A stretch of DNA of 64,000 nucleotides from JBBQTQ01 sp038213135 (lineage in GTDB: Bacteria; Actinomycetota; Thermoleophilia; Gaiellales; Gaiellaceae): the NCBI GenBank assembly GCA_038213135.1, contig JBBQTQ010000002.1, forward strand, positions 1 to 64,000. The letters run 5' to 3'. The notes beneath the pieces are model-generated. The model searched no databases and was not told the origin of the DNA. It worked only from the letters and a program-made list of their open reading frames with translations. Position numbers and translations under genes: made by a program. Each line of letters opens with the position of its first letter. Position 1 is the stretch's first letter. Shown one piece after another: positions 14,603 to 22,020 of the stretch.

Positions 14603-14931
14603 TGGCGATCAACAGTCAGCGAACCCGGATCGTCCCCTGGGCCGGCGCCCCCGCGGGCGGTCACGGCTCCTGGGGCTCCCAGCCCTCCGGGCCGCTCCTG
14701 AACTTCGGCCAGAAGCCGGGCCGCGGCCGCCGGGGCAGCGCGGGCTCGAAGGGGCGCCCTGGCGGGATTCTGCCGAGCGCCGGCGCATTGGACTACGCGC
14801 ACAAGCTCACCACCACCACGCTCCTGCTCGCCGGCGTCGTCGGCTTCCTGCTCTTCGGGCGCAACAAGAAGCCGCGTAGCGTGCTGCGCCGCCTCGCGAG
14901 TAAGCACGTCGTCCCCGCTGGGGGCAGCTAA
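14602..14931 (+). CDS. Single-TM viral protein with Gly/Arg-rich N-terminus
   Basis: A 109-aa protein: about 60 residues rich in Gly, Ser, Arg and Pro, one helix (TTTTLLLAGVVGFLLFG), and a basic end (RNKKPRSVLRRLASKH). The basic side could contact packaged DNA under the membrane. No family recognised. Confidence 0.55.
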   Translation: MAINSQRTRIVPWAGAPAGGHGSWGSQPSGPLLNFGQKPGRGRRGSAGSKGRPGGILPSAGALDYAHKLTTTTLLLAGVVGFLLFGRNKKPRSVLRRLASKHVVPAGGS

Positions 14932-14934
14932 GCC

Positions 14935-15648
14935 GTGGCCGCAACGGTGCGCGTCCAGGGCGTCACCTACACGAGCCCGGACGAGGCCCGCGTCGCCGCG
15001 GACGAGATCGAATACAAGGCCGACGAGCTCGCCGGTGATCTCCGCGACCGCGGCAGGGACGCGGAGGCCGACCAGGTGCAGGATCGCGGCCACGCGAACG
15101 CCGAAAAGCTCCGCGCCTGGGCGCGCGAGCACGACGAGCGCCAGGCCGCCGCGACCGCACAGCCGGAAGACACCCCGAAGGAACCGCCGGCGGCACCGCG
15201 GAAGAAGCCGAGCTCGGCGAAGGGCAGCGGTTCGGGCGGCCGGCGGCGAAGCGGGGGCTCGTCGTCGCGCCGCTCGGGATTCTTCACCGGCCGCCAGCGA
15301 ACCCGGACGGTCTACCAGCGCTCCGGCCTGCAGGCGCAGGCGACCTCGGCGGGCTCGCTCCTCTGGCAGCTCCTCGGCCTCACGATCAGCGCCGCTCTGC
15401 TCACGCTCTTCCTGACTGACAAGGGCGCCTCCGCGTTCGGTGGCCTCGCCACCGGTCTCGCCGGCGCCCTCAAGCTGATCGTCGACCCCGTCGACCCACT
15501 CGCCCCCGGCAGCCTCCGAAGCGCCCTCGGCGCGCCTGCAGTCGCGGCGACGCCTGTCCTGAACACGATCCCCGGCGCGGGCGGTCGCCTCATGCGACCC
15601 ATGCCCCGTAGGGGCGGTCTCCCGTTGCGCGGGGCGGTCGCGGTCTGA
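14935..15648 (+). CDS. Viral membrane protein with charged helix and basic linker
   Basis: A 237-aa protein. Residues 10-75 are a charged helical hairpin (DEARVAADEIEYKADELAGDL ... AEKLRAWAREHDERQ). A Lys/Arg/Ser-rich linker (KKPSSAKGSGSGGRRRSGGS) and hydrophobic segments (SLLWQLLGLTISAALLTLFL, GLATGLAGALKLIV) follow. Looks like a virion membrane component; family not recognised. Confidence 0.55.
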   Translation: MAATVRVQGVTYTSPDEARVAADEIEYKADELAGDLRDRGRDAEADQVQDRGHANAEKLRAWAREHDERQAAATAQPEDTPKEPPAAPRKKPSSAKGSGSGGRRRSGGSSSRRSGFFTGRQRTRTVYQRSGLQAQATSAGSLLWQLLGLTISAALLTLFLTDKGASAFGGLATGLAGALKLIVDPVDPLAPGSLRSALGAPAVAATPVLNTIPGAGGRLMRPMPRRGGLPLRGAVAV

Positions 15649-16028
15649 TGGCGCTCGGCTCGGCAACCGGCCGCGGCGCCCCCTACGGCGCCGGCCGCTA
15701 CATGGGCGGACGCTCCGGCGGCGCAGCCCGCTCGCCCCAGCACTTCTTGGTGAATGCTCAGCTCAACTACATCGGGGAGGTCACCCGCAGCTTCCGCGCC
15801 GCCGAGCTCTTGGTGATCCCCAAGCGCTCGCGCACCTACTTCGGGCCGAAGACCCCGAAGACCGCCGCCCGCATCGCCAGCGGCCCCGACAGTGTGTTGC
15901 TCAGCGGCGAGTTCGGGACCACCCAGCCCGGCGGCGCCCAATACAACTTCCGCCGCGTCCGCGAGACCCTCCTGGCCCGCGCCAGGCTCTTCCGGTCAGT
16001 CGCCGCGAAACCGCAACGGGTGGCCTAG
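15648..16028 (+). CDS. Hypothetical viral protein, Gly/Arg-rich start
   Basis: A 126-aa basic protein (GAGRYMGGRSGGAARSP at the start, then ELLVIPKRSRTYFGPKTPKT). No membrane segment. Single-base overlaps (TGATG, TAGTG) with both neighbours. Possibly a minor capsid protein. Confidence 0.55.
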   Translation: MALGSATGRGAPYGAGRYMGGRSGGAARSPQHFLVNAQLNYIGEVTRSFRAAELLVIPKRSRTYFGPKTPKTAARIASGPDSVLLSGEFGTTQPGGAQYNFRRVRETLLARARLFRSVAAKPQRVA

Positions 16029-16867
16029 TGCGGATCACCCCTCAGAACCGCAAGCGCGCCCTGATCGGCGGTGTAGCCGGCGCCGTCCTGCTCGCCCTCT
16101 ACCTACGCCACCGCCAAAACACCGCCGCCGCCGGCACGACCACCTCGACGGTCGGGACCCTGACTGACCCGACCGCCGGCTTCAGAGCGGTCGGAGCCGC
16201 AGCCGATCCGACGGCGGGCGTCGGCTCCGGTTTCGATCCGAGCACTCTTACCGACGGCGTCCCCTTCACGGACACAAGCGGCCTCGGCGTCCAGGCGGCC
16301 GCCCCCACCGACTTCACCCCGATCACGGACGCAATTAGCGGCCTCGGCACGAACTTCACCGACCTCCAGACCCAGCTCAACGACCTCCAGACCGAAGTCG
16401 CCGCAGGCGTGCCCGCAGCCGCGCCGAAGCCGACCACGCCCCCGCCCGCCGCGCCGCCGGCGACAAAGCAGGGCTTTTGGTGGACGATCGCCGGCAAGCA
16501 GACCTTCATCGACTCGAGCAAGGCCGGGACGTTCGTCGCCTGGCTGAAGGCGCACGGCGACAACCCCGACGCCTGGGCCGCGAACCACCCGGCCGCCGCC
16601 CGCCAGATCGGACTTGTCCCGCCCGCGGTCGCGCCGAAGCCGACCACGCATACCTCGAGCTCCCCCGCGGCCGAGACCGGCGGGGCGGCGCGCAAGCCGC
16701 CCGTCTCCGGCGTAGCCGGCAAAAAGACCGCGCCTGTCCCCGTGCAGATGCCGCCGCCGCCGCACATCATCGTCGCCGCCGCGCCCGCGCCTGCTCCGAA
16801 GCCCGCGCCGGCGCCTGTGAGGAAGCCCGTCGTGAAGCCGTCCGGCACGCAGGTACGGGCCCACTGA
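16028..16867 (+). CDS. N-terminally anchored, Pro/Ala-rich viral protein
   Basis: A 279-aa protein. Basic start, one TM helix (ALIGGVAGAVLLALYL, residues 11-26), a Thr/Gly-rich stretch, and a short folded region about residues 150-195 (GFWWTIAGKQTFIDSSKAG ... WLKAHGDNPDAWAANHPAAARQIG). It ends in long Ala/Pro/Lys repeats (AAPAPAPKPAPAPVRKP). Such tails often span cell wall or capsid gaps. Unknown family; likely virion. Confidence 0.55.
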   Translation: MRITPQNRKRALIGGVAGAVLLALYLRHRQNTAAAGTTTSTVGTLTDPTAGFRAVGAAADPTAGVGSGFDPSTLTDGVPFTDTSGLGVQAAAPTDFTPITDAISGLGTNFTDLQTQLNDLQTEVAAGVPAAAPKPTTPPPAAPPATKQGFWWTIAGKQTFIDSSKAGTFVAWLKAHGDNPDAWAANHPAAARQIGLVPPAVAPKPTTHTSSSPAAETGGAARKPPVSGVAGKKTAPVPVQMPPPPHIIVAAAPAPAPKPAPAPVRKPVVKPSGTQVRAH

Positions 16868-18159
16868 TGGACTTCTCCGGCTGGGAACGTCAGGTGTTGA
16901 AGGCGATCGGGGCGCCGGTCACGGCGTCAAACGTTTTTTTTCTCGCGCGCTGGCACGCCGCCGAGCAGTCGGCTGCGCGTAACAACCCGCTGAACACGAC
17001 CATCGCCTGGCCGGGCGCTACAGCGTTGCCCGGTAACTCGGCCGGCGTCAAGAGCTACCCGACGCCCGCCGCCGGCGCTACGGCCACCGCACGAACGCTC
17101 CTGAACGGCAACTACACCGGGATCGTCGCCGGCCTCCGCTCAGGCAGGACGCCGCCGACAAGGCTCCGTGACCTCGTCTACGCATCCCCGTGGGGCACAC
17201 ACACCGGCATCACCGTCGACAACCGCGTCGCCGCCGGCGGCGGCGGCCGGACGCCAGTCCGACCGAGCGGCGGCTACGTCAACCCGGTCCCGCCGGGCTC
17301 CACTTACGAGCGGATCGATCAGGGCGTCGACACGATCACCACGCTCCCCGTGCGAGCGCCGGTCCCCGGCACGATCTTCAAGGTCAGCCCCGCCGGAAGC
17401 TGGGCGGGCGGCACGGGCGAGGCCGCCTACGAGCGCTTTGACAAGCCGCTCGCGGTCAACGGCCGCACCTACTACGGCGGATACTTCGCCGAGGAACACC
17501 CGCTCGTCCCGGAGGGCGCCCACGTGACCGCCGGCCAGCCGGTGCTCGCCGCCGGCGGCAACGAGCTCGGCTTCCTCGTCGGCCCGAACCTCCAGCTTCC
17601 CGCGCTGATCGGCGGCAAGGGCGCCGGCACTCAGGAGACCCAGGCCGGCCGCGACTTCGCCTCGTTCCTCCGTGCTCTCGGCTTCAGCGCGATCCCCAGC
17701 CGCATCCCCGCCGCCAGCGGAGTCAAGCCCGGCTCGCCGGCGCGGACGATGGCGAGCGCTACGGGGGCGCCTTCGAGTCAGTGTCAGGGGCATTGTCGGC
17801 CCGGTTACACGTACGACCCGTCCGGCACGCCTGGCACGAACGTGACGAGCAAGTTTCATGCGAGCGACCCGACCGCTGGCCTGGTGATGGAAGTGGCGAC
17901 CTGTGATGGCGCGAAGGGGGCCTGCTACCAGACCTCGGGCCCTAACAGTGTCAGCAGCGCCGTAACCGACTTGTTCGGGCAGTTCACGACGTGGCTAGAG
18001 CACGAAGCCAGCTACGCCGGGCTCTGGCTCCTCTTCATGCTGCTCGGCTTCGGCCTGATGTTCGCGGGGCTGAACCGTGCCTTTGGGATCAGGGAGAAGG
18101 CGCAGGCGGCGGTCGTGCAGGCCGGCGCCGCGGAGGGTGGGGCGGCGGTGGCGGCGTGA
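16867..18159 (+). CDS. Virion lysin: transglycosylase-like N-terminus, M23-like middle, C-terminal TM
   Basis: A 430-aa protein. The N-terminus resembles a lysozyme/transglycosylase fold (FLARWHAAEQSAARNNPLNTT with a candidate catalytic Glu33). The middle (GVDTITTLPVRAPVPGTIFKV ... HVTAGQPVLAAGG) has the beta pattern of M23 peptidases but lacks the HxxxD zinc ligands, so is likely non-catalytic. A Cys-rich stretch follows (QCQGHCRPGY) and one TM near the end (YAGLWLLFMLLGFGLMFAGL). This build suits a membrane-bound virion enzyme that opens the wall at entry, like the PRD1 transglycosylase P7. Confidence 0.6.
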   Translation: MDFSGWERQVLKAIGAPVTASNVFFLARWHAAEQSAARNNPLNTTIAWPGATALPGNSAGVKSYPTPAAGATATARTLLNGNYTGIVAGLRSGRTPPTRLRDLVYASPWGTHTGITVDNRVAAGGGGRTPVRPSGGYVNPVPPGSTYERIDQGVDTITTLPVRAPVPGTIFKVSPAGSWAGGTGEAAYERFDKPLAVNGRTYYGGYFAEEHPLVPEGAHVTAGQPVLAAGGNELGFLVGPNLQLPALIGGKGAGTQETQAGRDFASFLRALGFSAIPSRIPAASGVKPGSPARTMASATGAPSSQCQGHCRPGYTYDPSGTPGTNVTSKFHASDPTAGLVMEVATCDGAKGACYQTSGPNSVSSAVTDLFGQFTTWLEHEASYAGLWLLFMLLGFGLMFAGLNRAFGIREKAQAAVVQAGAAEGGAAVAA

Positions 18160-19181
18160 GCTGCTCTTGTGAGCATGATGGGCAGCCGACGCTGGCCGAG
18201 CTCGAGCTCGGCGCGATCCGGTCGTTGCTCGTCGAGCTGATCGAGGTTCAGGGGGGCGAGGTCGTCAGTGTCCCGAAGAAGTGGCGGCTGAACGCGTCGA
18301 CGCCGTTTCACACGTTCAAGAGTCAGGGGGAGGGCGAGTTCCACGCGCTGAAGGTCGACAACCCTTCGGGCGCGATCCTCGAGGTCAGCTTCGGCGGCAC
18401 GGCCCCGAACGCCGGCAACAGTGACGAGCGGGTACCGGCGCAGACCGGCCGGGTCATCACCCGTCCGTTCGACGAGGTCTCTATTGGCTTTGACCCGGCG
18501 AACCTGCCGGGTGGCGACACGCTCATCTACGTCACGCTCTACACGCGGGCGTTGCAGCCGACCACGTACGCGCTCACCGGGGCCGGGCTGACCGCCGACA
18601 TTTCCGACCGGGCCGCCAGGCTGCTCGGGCACGTCACGGTCGACGCGTTCGGTGCCGCCGTCGACGTCACCGATCGCGCCGGCCGTTTGCTCGGCGCGGT
18701 CTCGCCGGCCGCGGCAAGCGTCTGGGACGTCTCGGATCGGGCGGGCCGCGCTGTCGGTGCCGTCTCGCCGGCCGCGGCAAGCGTCTGGGACGTCTCGGAT
18801 CGGGCGGGGCGGGCCCTGGGGGTCATCGCTTCGATCACGGCCGCCGTCGACGTCAGTGACCGGGCGGCCCGGCAGCTCGGACATGTGGTCGTTGATACGG
18901 AGCCGACGCCGGCGACGGGGACGCAGACCTCGGCGGCGAGCTCCGCGACGGACGTCGTGATTCTGGCGGCGAACGCGAACCGGAAGGGCGCCATGGTCTA
19001 CAACGACTCGACGCAGATCCTCTACCTACTCCTGGCGAACGCTGTGTCGTCGGCGGCCGTGCACACCGTCCAGATCCCCGCCGGCGTCTACTACGAGGTG
19101 CCGTTCGGTTACGCCGGCGTTTTGAAGGGGCTGTGGGCGGCCGCGAACGGCAACGCCCGCGTGACCGAGGTCACGGCGTAG
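18156..19181 (+). CDS. Repeat-containing spike or fibre protein
   Basis: A 341-aa protein from GTG 18156 (GTGA overlap). It has a Cys-rich start (MSCSCEHDG) and a beta-rich domain (residues 50-140). Five units of about 20 aa follow, built on DvsDRAgRllGaVspaaasvW (residues about 147-250), then a C-terminal beta domain (VVILAANANRKGAMVYNDST ... AGVYYEVPFGYAGVLKGLW). Two units are encoded by near-identical DNA 63 bp apart. Regular beta repeats with a C-terminal knob suggest a trimeric receptor-binding spike. No family name can be given. Confidence 0.6.
   Translation: MSCSCEHDGQPTLAELELGAIRSLLVELIEVQGGEVVSVPKKWRLNASTPFHTFKSQGEGEFHALKVDNPSGAILEVSFGGTAPNAGNSDERVPAQTGRVITRPFDEVSIGFDPANLPGGDTLIYVTLYTRALQPTTYALTGAGLTADISDRAARLLGHVTVDAFGAAVDVTDRAGRLLGAVSPAAASVWDVSDRAGRAVGAVSPAAASVWDVSDRAGRALGVIASITAAVDVSDRAARQLGHVVVDTEPTPATGTQTSAASSATDVVILAANANRKGAMVYNDSTQILYLLLANAVSSAAVHTVQIPAGVYYEVPFGYAGVLKGLWAAANGNARVTEVTA
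18699..18808 (+). repeat. 63-bp direct repeat in the spike gene
   Basis: 47 bp starting at 18699 recur exactly at 18762, giving a 21-codon period. Recent duplication at DNA level, while the other repeat units of the protein have diverged. Confidence 0.85.
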
Positions 19182-19182
19182 C

Positions 19183-19743
19183 GTGCCTCTCTGGCTCCCT
19201 TTCAGGGGGGAAGCGTCGGGGACGGTGTTTCCCGCGGCGCCGCTGAATGACGACGTCTACGTGTATGTCGCTGACGGGGCGAACGGCGTCTACTGGCGGT
19301 TCAAGTACCGCGCCGCGACGGGGAGATGGGTCTTCGTCGGCGGCTCGTCGCTCTTCGCTGAGGTGGCGGCCGCCGAGGGCCTTCCCGCTGACAGTGATGC
19401 CACCTACCGGGCTCTCGCGACCCCGGGGCCGTCCATCGCTCTGCCGTTCGCAGGGGACTACGGCGTCGAGATCGGAGCCAGGATCACTTGCGCAACCCAG
19501 GCCTCCACGGTCGCCCCCTCGGTGACTCGAATGAGCTACGACATTGGCGGCACCGGCGCCATCGACGCAGACGGGATTGATTACCAGATTGGAGCAGCGG
19601 CCGGGACGCTGGGGCGGCCGCGACGTAAGAACGGGCTAGGCGCTGTGACGTTGACCGCGAAGTACAGTCACGACGCGATCGGCACGGGGTACGGCGGCTT
19701 GTTCGTGAATCGGTGGATGCGGGTCTGGCCGGTGCAGAAGTGA
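19183..19743 (+). CDS. Hypothetical beta-rich virion protein
   Basis: A 186-aa protein (MPLWLPFRGEASGTVFPAAP; YVYVADGANGVYWRFKYRAATGRWVFVGGSSLFAEV). The strand-rich pattern with 'WRFKYRAATGRWVFVGG' resembles phage receptor-binding or head-fibre proteins that measure product of pyramids of strands. It follows the spike gene by 1 bp, so may form the spike tip. No catalytic motif. Confidence 0.55.
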   Translation: MPLWLPFRGEASGTVFPAAPLNDDVYVYVADGANGVYWRFKYRAATGRWVFVGGSSLFAEVAAAEGLPADSDATYRALATPGPSIALPFAGDYGVEIGARITCATQASTVAPSVTRMSYDIGGTGAIDADGIDYQIGAAAGTLGRPRRKNGLGAVTLTAKYSHDAIGTGYGGLFVNRWMRVWPVQK

Positions 19744-19747
19744 CCAC

Positions 19748-19993
19748 GTGAGCGCGATCGCCACGGCTGCGGTCGCGGGGGGTTGCGGCATCGTCGCCAC
19801 CCTGAGCGCCGCTTGGGTCAGCAGCCGGCTCCGGGTGATGCGCGCCGACCTCGACGCGTGCCTCCGCGACCGCCGGCAGCTCCGCCAGGTGCTGCAGCTC
19901 ATCACCGGCGCCTTCGTCGGGCTGCTGCCCGAGCGGGAGCGTCTGGCGTTGCTCCGCACGATCAATGAGACGGTCAACGATCCTGCCGCCTGA
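19748..19993 (+). CDS. Small holin-like or membrane-associated protein
   Basis: An 81-aa protein with an N-terminal hydrophobic helix (IATAAVAGGCGIVATLSAAWV) followed by a charged helical segment (RADLDACLRDRRQLRQVLQ). One of three candidates for holin in this region; single base overlap with the next gene. Confidence 0.5.
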   Translation: MSAIATAAVAGGCGIVATLSAAWVSSRLRVMRADLDACLRDRRQLRQVLQLITGAFVGLLPERERLALLRTINETVNDPAA

Positions 19994-20289
19994 TGCGCCC
20001 GTCGCATGAGCCGTCGACGCGGAAGTTTGGGCCGCTCGTCACCGCTGACGACTGGCAGGCCGTCCCGTATTCACTCCGGGGCGCCACAAAGCTGACCGTT
20101 TCGATCGCCGGGAACGGCGTCGAGGTGCAGCTCTCGCGGTCGCAGCCGCCGGAGCCGCCCACATGGGATGACTCGATCCCGTTGAGCGCCGGCGGTTGGA
20201 CACACGCCGGCCTGTTCGGCCACTGGCGCTTCCGTTCGCAGACGCCTGGGGCGCCGGCGACCGTGTCCGGCGCGGCGTTCAGTGACTAG
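19993..20289 (+). CDS. Hypothetical small beta protein
   Basis: A 98-aa protein (FGPLVTADDWQAVPYSLRGATKLTVSIAGNGVEVQLSRS ... GHWRFRSQTPGAPATVSGAAFSD). It looks like a compact beta domain, perhaps a spike or collar accessory. Overlaps the collar-domain gene by 8 bp. Confidence 0.55.
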   Translation: MRPSHEPSTRKFGPLVTADDWQAVPYSLRGATKLTVSIAGNGVEVQLSRSQPPEPPTWDDSIPLSAGGWTHAGLFGHWRFRSQTPGAPATVSGAAFSD

Positions 20290-20527
20290 CCCGCCCAGCG
20301 CACCGGACGGGTATACGCCGGCGAGCCCGCGCGCGCTCGTCGCCGGCGACCTGATCCCCTACGCCGGCGCCCTGGTTCCCGCCAGTCGGCTCGCCTGCGA
20401 CGGGAGCGCGGTCAGCCGCACCGCGTACGCCGCGTTGTTCGCCGCGGTCGGCGTCTTCTATGGGCCGGGTGACGGGGTCACGACGTTCAACGTGCCGCCC
20501 CTGCCCGGCTACACGATCGTCACCTAG
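20282..20527 (+). CDS. Phage tail-collar-domain protein
   Basis: An 81-aa protein. GDLIPYAGALVPASRLACDGSAVSRTAYAALFAAVGVFYG plus FNVPPLPGYTI is the classic tail-collar/microcystin-dependent domain: 'G.i.pyaG...P.gwl.cdG..vsr..Y..LfaviG..yG.gdg.ttFn.Pdl'. In tailed phages it caps fibres; here it probably caps or anchors the spike. Its presence in a virus without other tail genes is notable. Confidence 0.75.
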   Translation: MTSPPSAPDGYTPASPRALVAGDLIPYAGALVPASRLACDGSAVSRTAYAALFAAVGVFYGPGDGVTTFNVPPLPGYTIVT

Positions 20528-20548
20528 AACGGGGAGGGGGTGAGCGAG

Positions 20549-20635
20549 ATGCCACGCATGAAGCGCGACTCGAAGGGCCGCTTTCTCCGCAAGATCGGAC
20601 GGAAGAAGAGCCACCGGCGCAAACGCCGCCGCTAG
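20549..20635 (+). CDS. 28-residue highly basic protein
   Basis: MPRMKRDSKGRFLRKIGRKK followed by SHRRKRRR. More than half the residues are Arg or Lys. ATG 20549 lies about 11 bases from a gggagg motif; an upstream GTG at 20540 is in frame but too close to that site. It looks like a DNA-condensing virion peptide, comparable in idea to the small basic proteins of other internal-membrane viruses. Confidence 0.5.
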   Translation: MPRMKRDSKGRFLRKIGRKKSHRRKRRR

Positions 20636-20693
20636 CAACCCTGCCCGGCGCTGTTTGCCTGCGGCCGGGGACGCCCGCGAGTGTTCCCGGCCG

Positions 20694-21413
20694 ATGGCCC
20701 GGCTACTTCTGCTCGTCACTCCTGAGCTGCGCGGCCCCGACGTCTTCAAGGTTCAGAACGAGCTGCACAAGCTCGGCCACGCGTTCAACCCCGGCAAGCG
20801 CGACGGCGTCTACGGCACCGCGACCGCCGCCGCTGTGCGGCGGTTCCAGCGCGCCTACGGGTTACAGGTCGACGGGATCGTCGGCCCATTAACCCGCCAG
20901 TTGCTCGAGCAACCCGTGCTGCCGGCGCCGACGCAGGTGATGCCCGGCCGGGAGCCGCCCGGTGATCTGGCGCTCGCGTGGATGCGGGAGCGGCTCGGGA
21001 TGGGGGAGACCCCGCCCGGCTCCAATCACAACCCGATCACCGAGGAGTTCCGGCTCGGCGACGTCGCCTGGTGCATGGAGACCGTGTCGCTCGCGTTCAA
21101 GCACGGCGCCGGCCTGATCCTCGGCGACCAGGCCCCAGCCCCCTGGGGGTACTGGCCTGATCGTGGCTTCGCCTACGTCGGCGCCTTCGAAGCCTGGGCC
21201 AAGACACGCGGCTACTGGATCGGCCGCTCAGCCCCGCAACCCGGCGACGTCGCCTGCTACTGGAACGCCGAGCACGTCGGCATCGTCGAGAAATACCTCG
21301 GCGGCGGCACCTTCCTCGCCCTCGAGGGGAACACCGAGAACGAGCTCGGCCGCCGGCAGCGCTACATGACCGACCTCGACGGCCTCGCCCGCATCACCTG
21401 GACCAAGCCGTGA
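20694..21413 (+). CDS. Endolysin: peptidoglycan-binding plus CHAP domain
   Basis: A 239-aa protein. The PG_binding_1 domain (residues 12-72) includes KVQNELHKLGHAFNPGKRDGVYG and VRRFQRAYGLQVDGIVGPLT. The C-terminal CHAP-type peptidase has a candidate catalytic Cys127 (GDVAWCMETVSLAF) and His194 (AEHVGIVEKY). Lacks a signal peptide, so needs a holin; two small TM genes follow directly. It cuts the cell wall at the end of infection. Confidence 0.8.
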   Translation: MARLLLLVTPELRGPDVFKVQNELHKLGHAFNPGKRDGVYGTATAAAVRRFQRAYGLQVDGIVGPLTRQLLEQPVLPAPTQVMPGREPPGDLALAWMRERLGMGETPPGSNHNPITEEFRLGDVAWCMETVSLAFKHGAGLILGDQAPAPWGYWPDRGFAYVGAFEAWAKTRGYWIGRSAPQPGDVACYWNAEHVGIVEKYLGGGTFLALEGNTENELGRRQRYMTDLDGLARITWTKP

Positions 21414-21598
21414 GCGAAGTCGCCGACCTCGACGGCTTCCGCCGCCGCCGCGCCGTCCGCCAGGCGGGCGCCTACCTCGTCATCACCTGGGGCGTCCTGA
21501 CCGTCCTCGCCCAGCTCTGGGCGGCACGCCGGCGCCTCGACGACGCGATCCGTCGCGCCGCCGACCTGCTCCCCAAAAAGGAAGAGGAGGCCGCCTGA
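21410..21598 (+). CDS. Single-TM holin-like protein
   Basis: A 62-aa protein. Basic N-terminus (GFRRRRAVRQ), one helix (AYLVITWGVLTVLAQLWAA) and a charged end (LLPKKEEEAA). It follows the endolysin with a 4-bp overlap, the usual place for a holin. Confidence 0.55.
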   Translation: MSEVADLDGFRRRRAVRQAGAYLVITWGVLTVLAQLWAARRRLDDAIRRAADLLPKKEEEAA

Positions 21599-22020
21599 TG
21601 GCGAGCAACCAGAACCCCGCGCAAAGCCTCAACGCGCACCTGCCGGCGATCACCCCCGCGCAGATCATCGCCGCCGTCCAGGCCCTGATCGGGACGATCG
21701 TCGACCTCACCGCCACCCTCAGCCCCAACATGCGGCTCGGCCTGGCCGCCGGTATCGCATTGGTCTTCGTCGGCCTGCTCGTCGTCGACGCGTGGATCCG
21801 CCGCAACCGCGCCAAGCACCTCGGCGCCTTCCTCGCCAGCGGCATCCCCACAGTCGAGGAAGCCGTCTGGCAAGTCATGGAAGCCCTCGCCGCCGCCCGC
21901 GAGAAAGCCCCTGCCGCCGTCCCGGTCACCGTCCCTCAGCAGATCCCGCCGGAGCCACCGCAACCGGACAACGGGCCGCAAGTGACCCCAGGCGCACCCG
22001 TCGAGCGGACGGGAAGCTAG
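21598..22020 (+). CDS. Membrane protein next to the lysis genes, ending in TAG
   Basis: A 140-aa protein with one or two hydrophobic helices (IIAAVQALIGTIVDL, LGLAAGIALVFVGLLVVDAW), then a Pro-rich tail (VPQQIPPEPPQPDNGP). Candidate holin or antiholin. Its stop is TAG, and the frame continues open for another 210 codons with good protein character, see the next entry. Confidence 0.6.
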   Translation: MASNQNPAQSLNAHLPAITPAQIIAAVQALIGTIVDLTATLSPNMRLGLAAGIALVFVGLLVVDAWIRRNRAKHLGAFLASGIPTVEEAVWQVMEALAAAREKAPAAVPVTVPQQIPPEPPQPDNGPQVTPGAPVERTGS

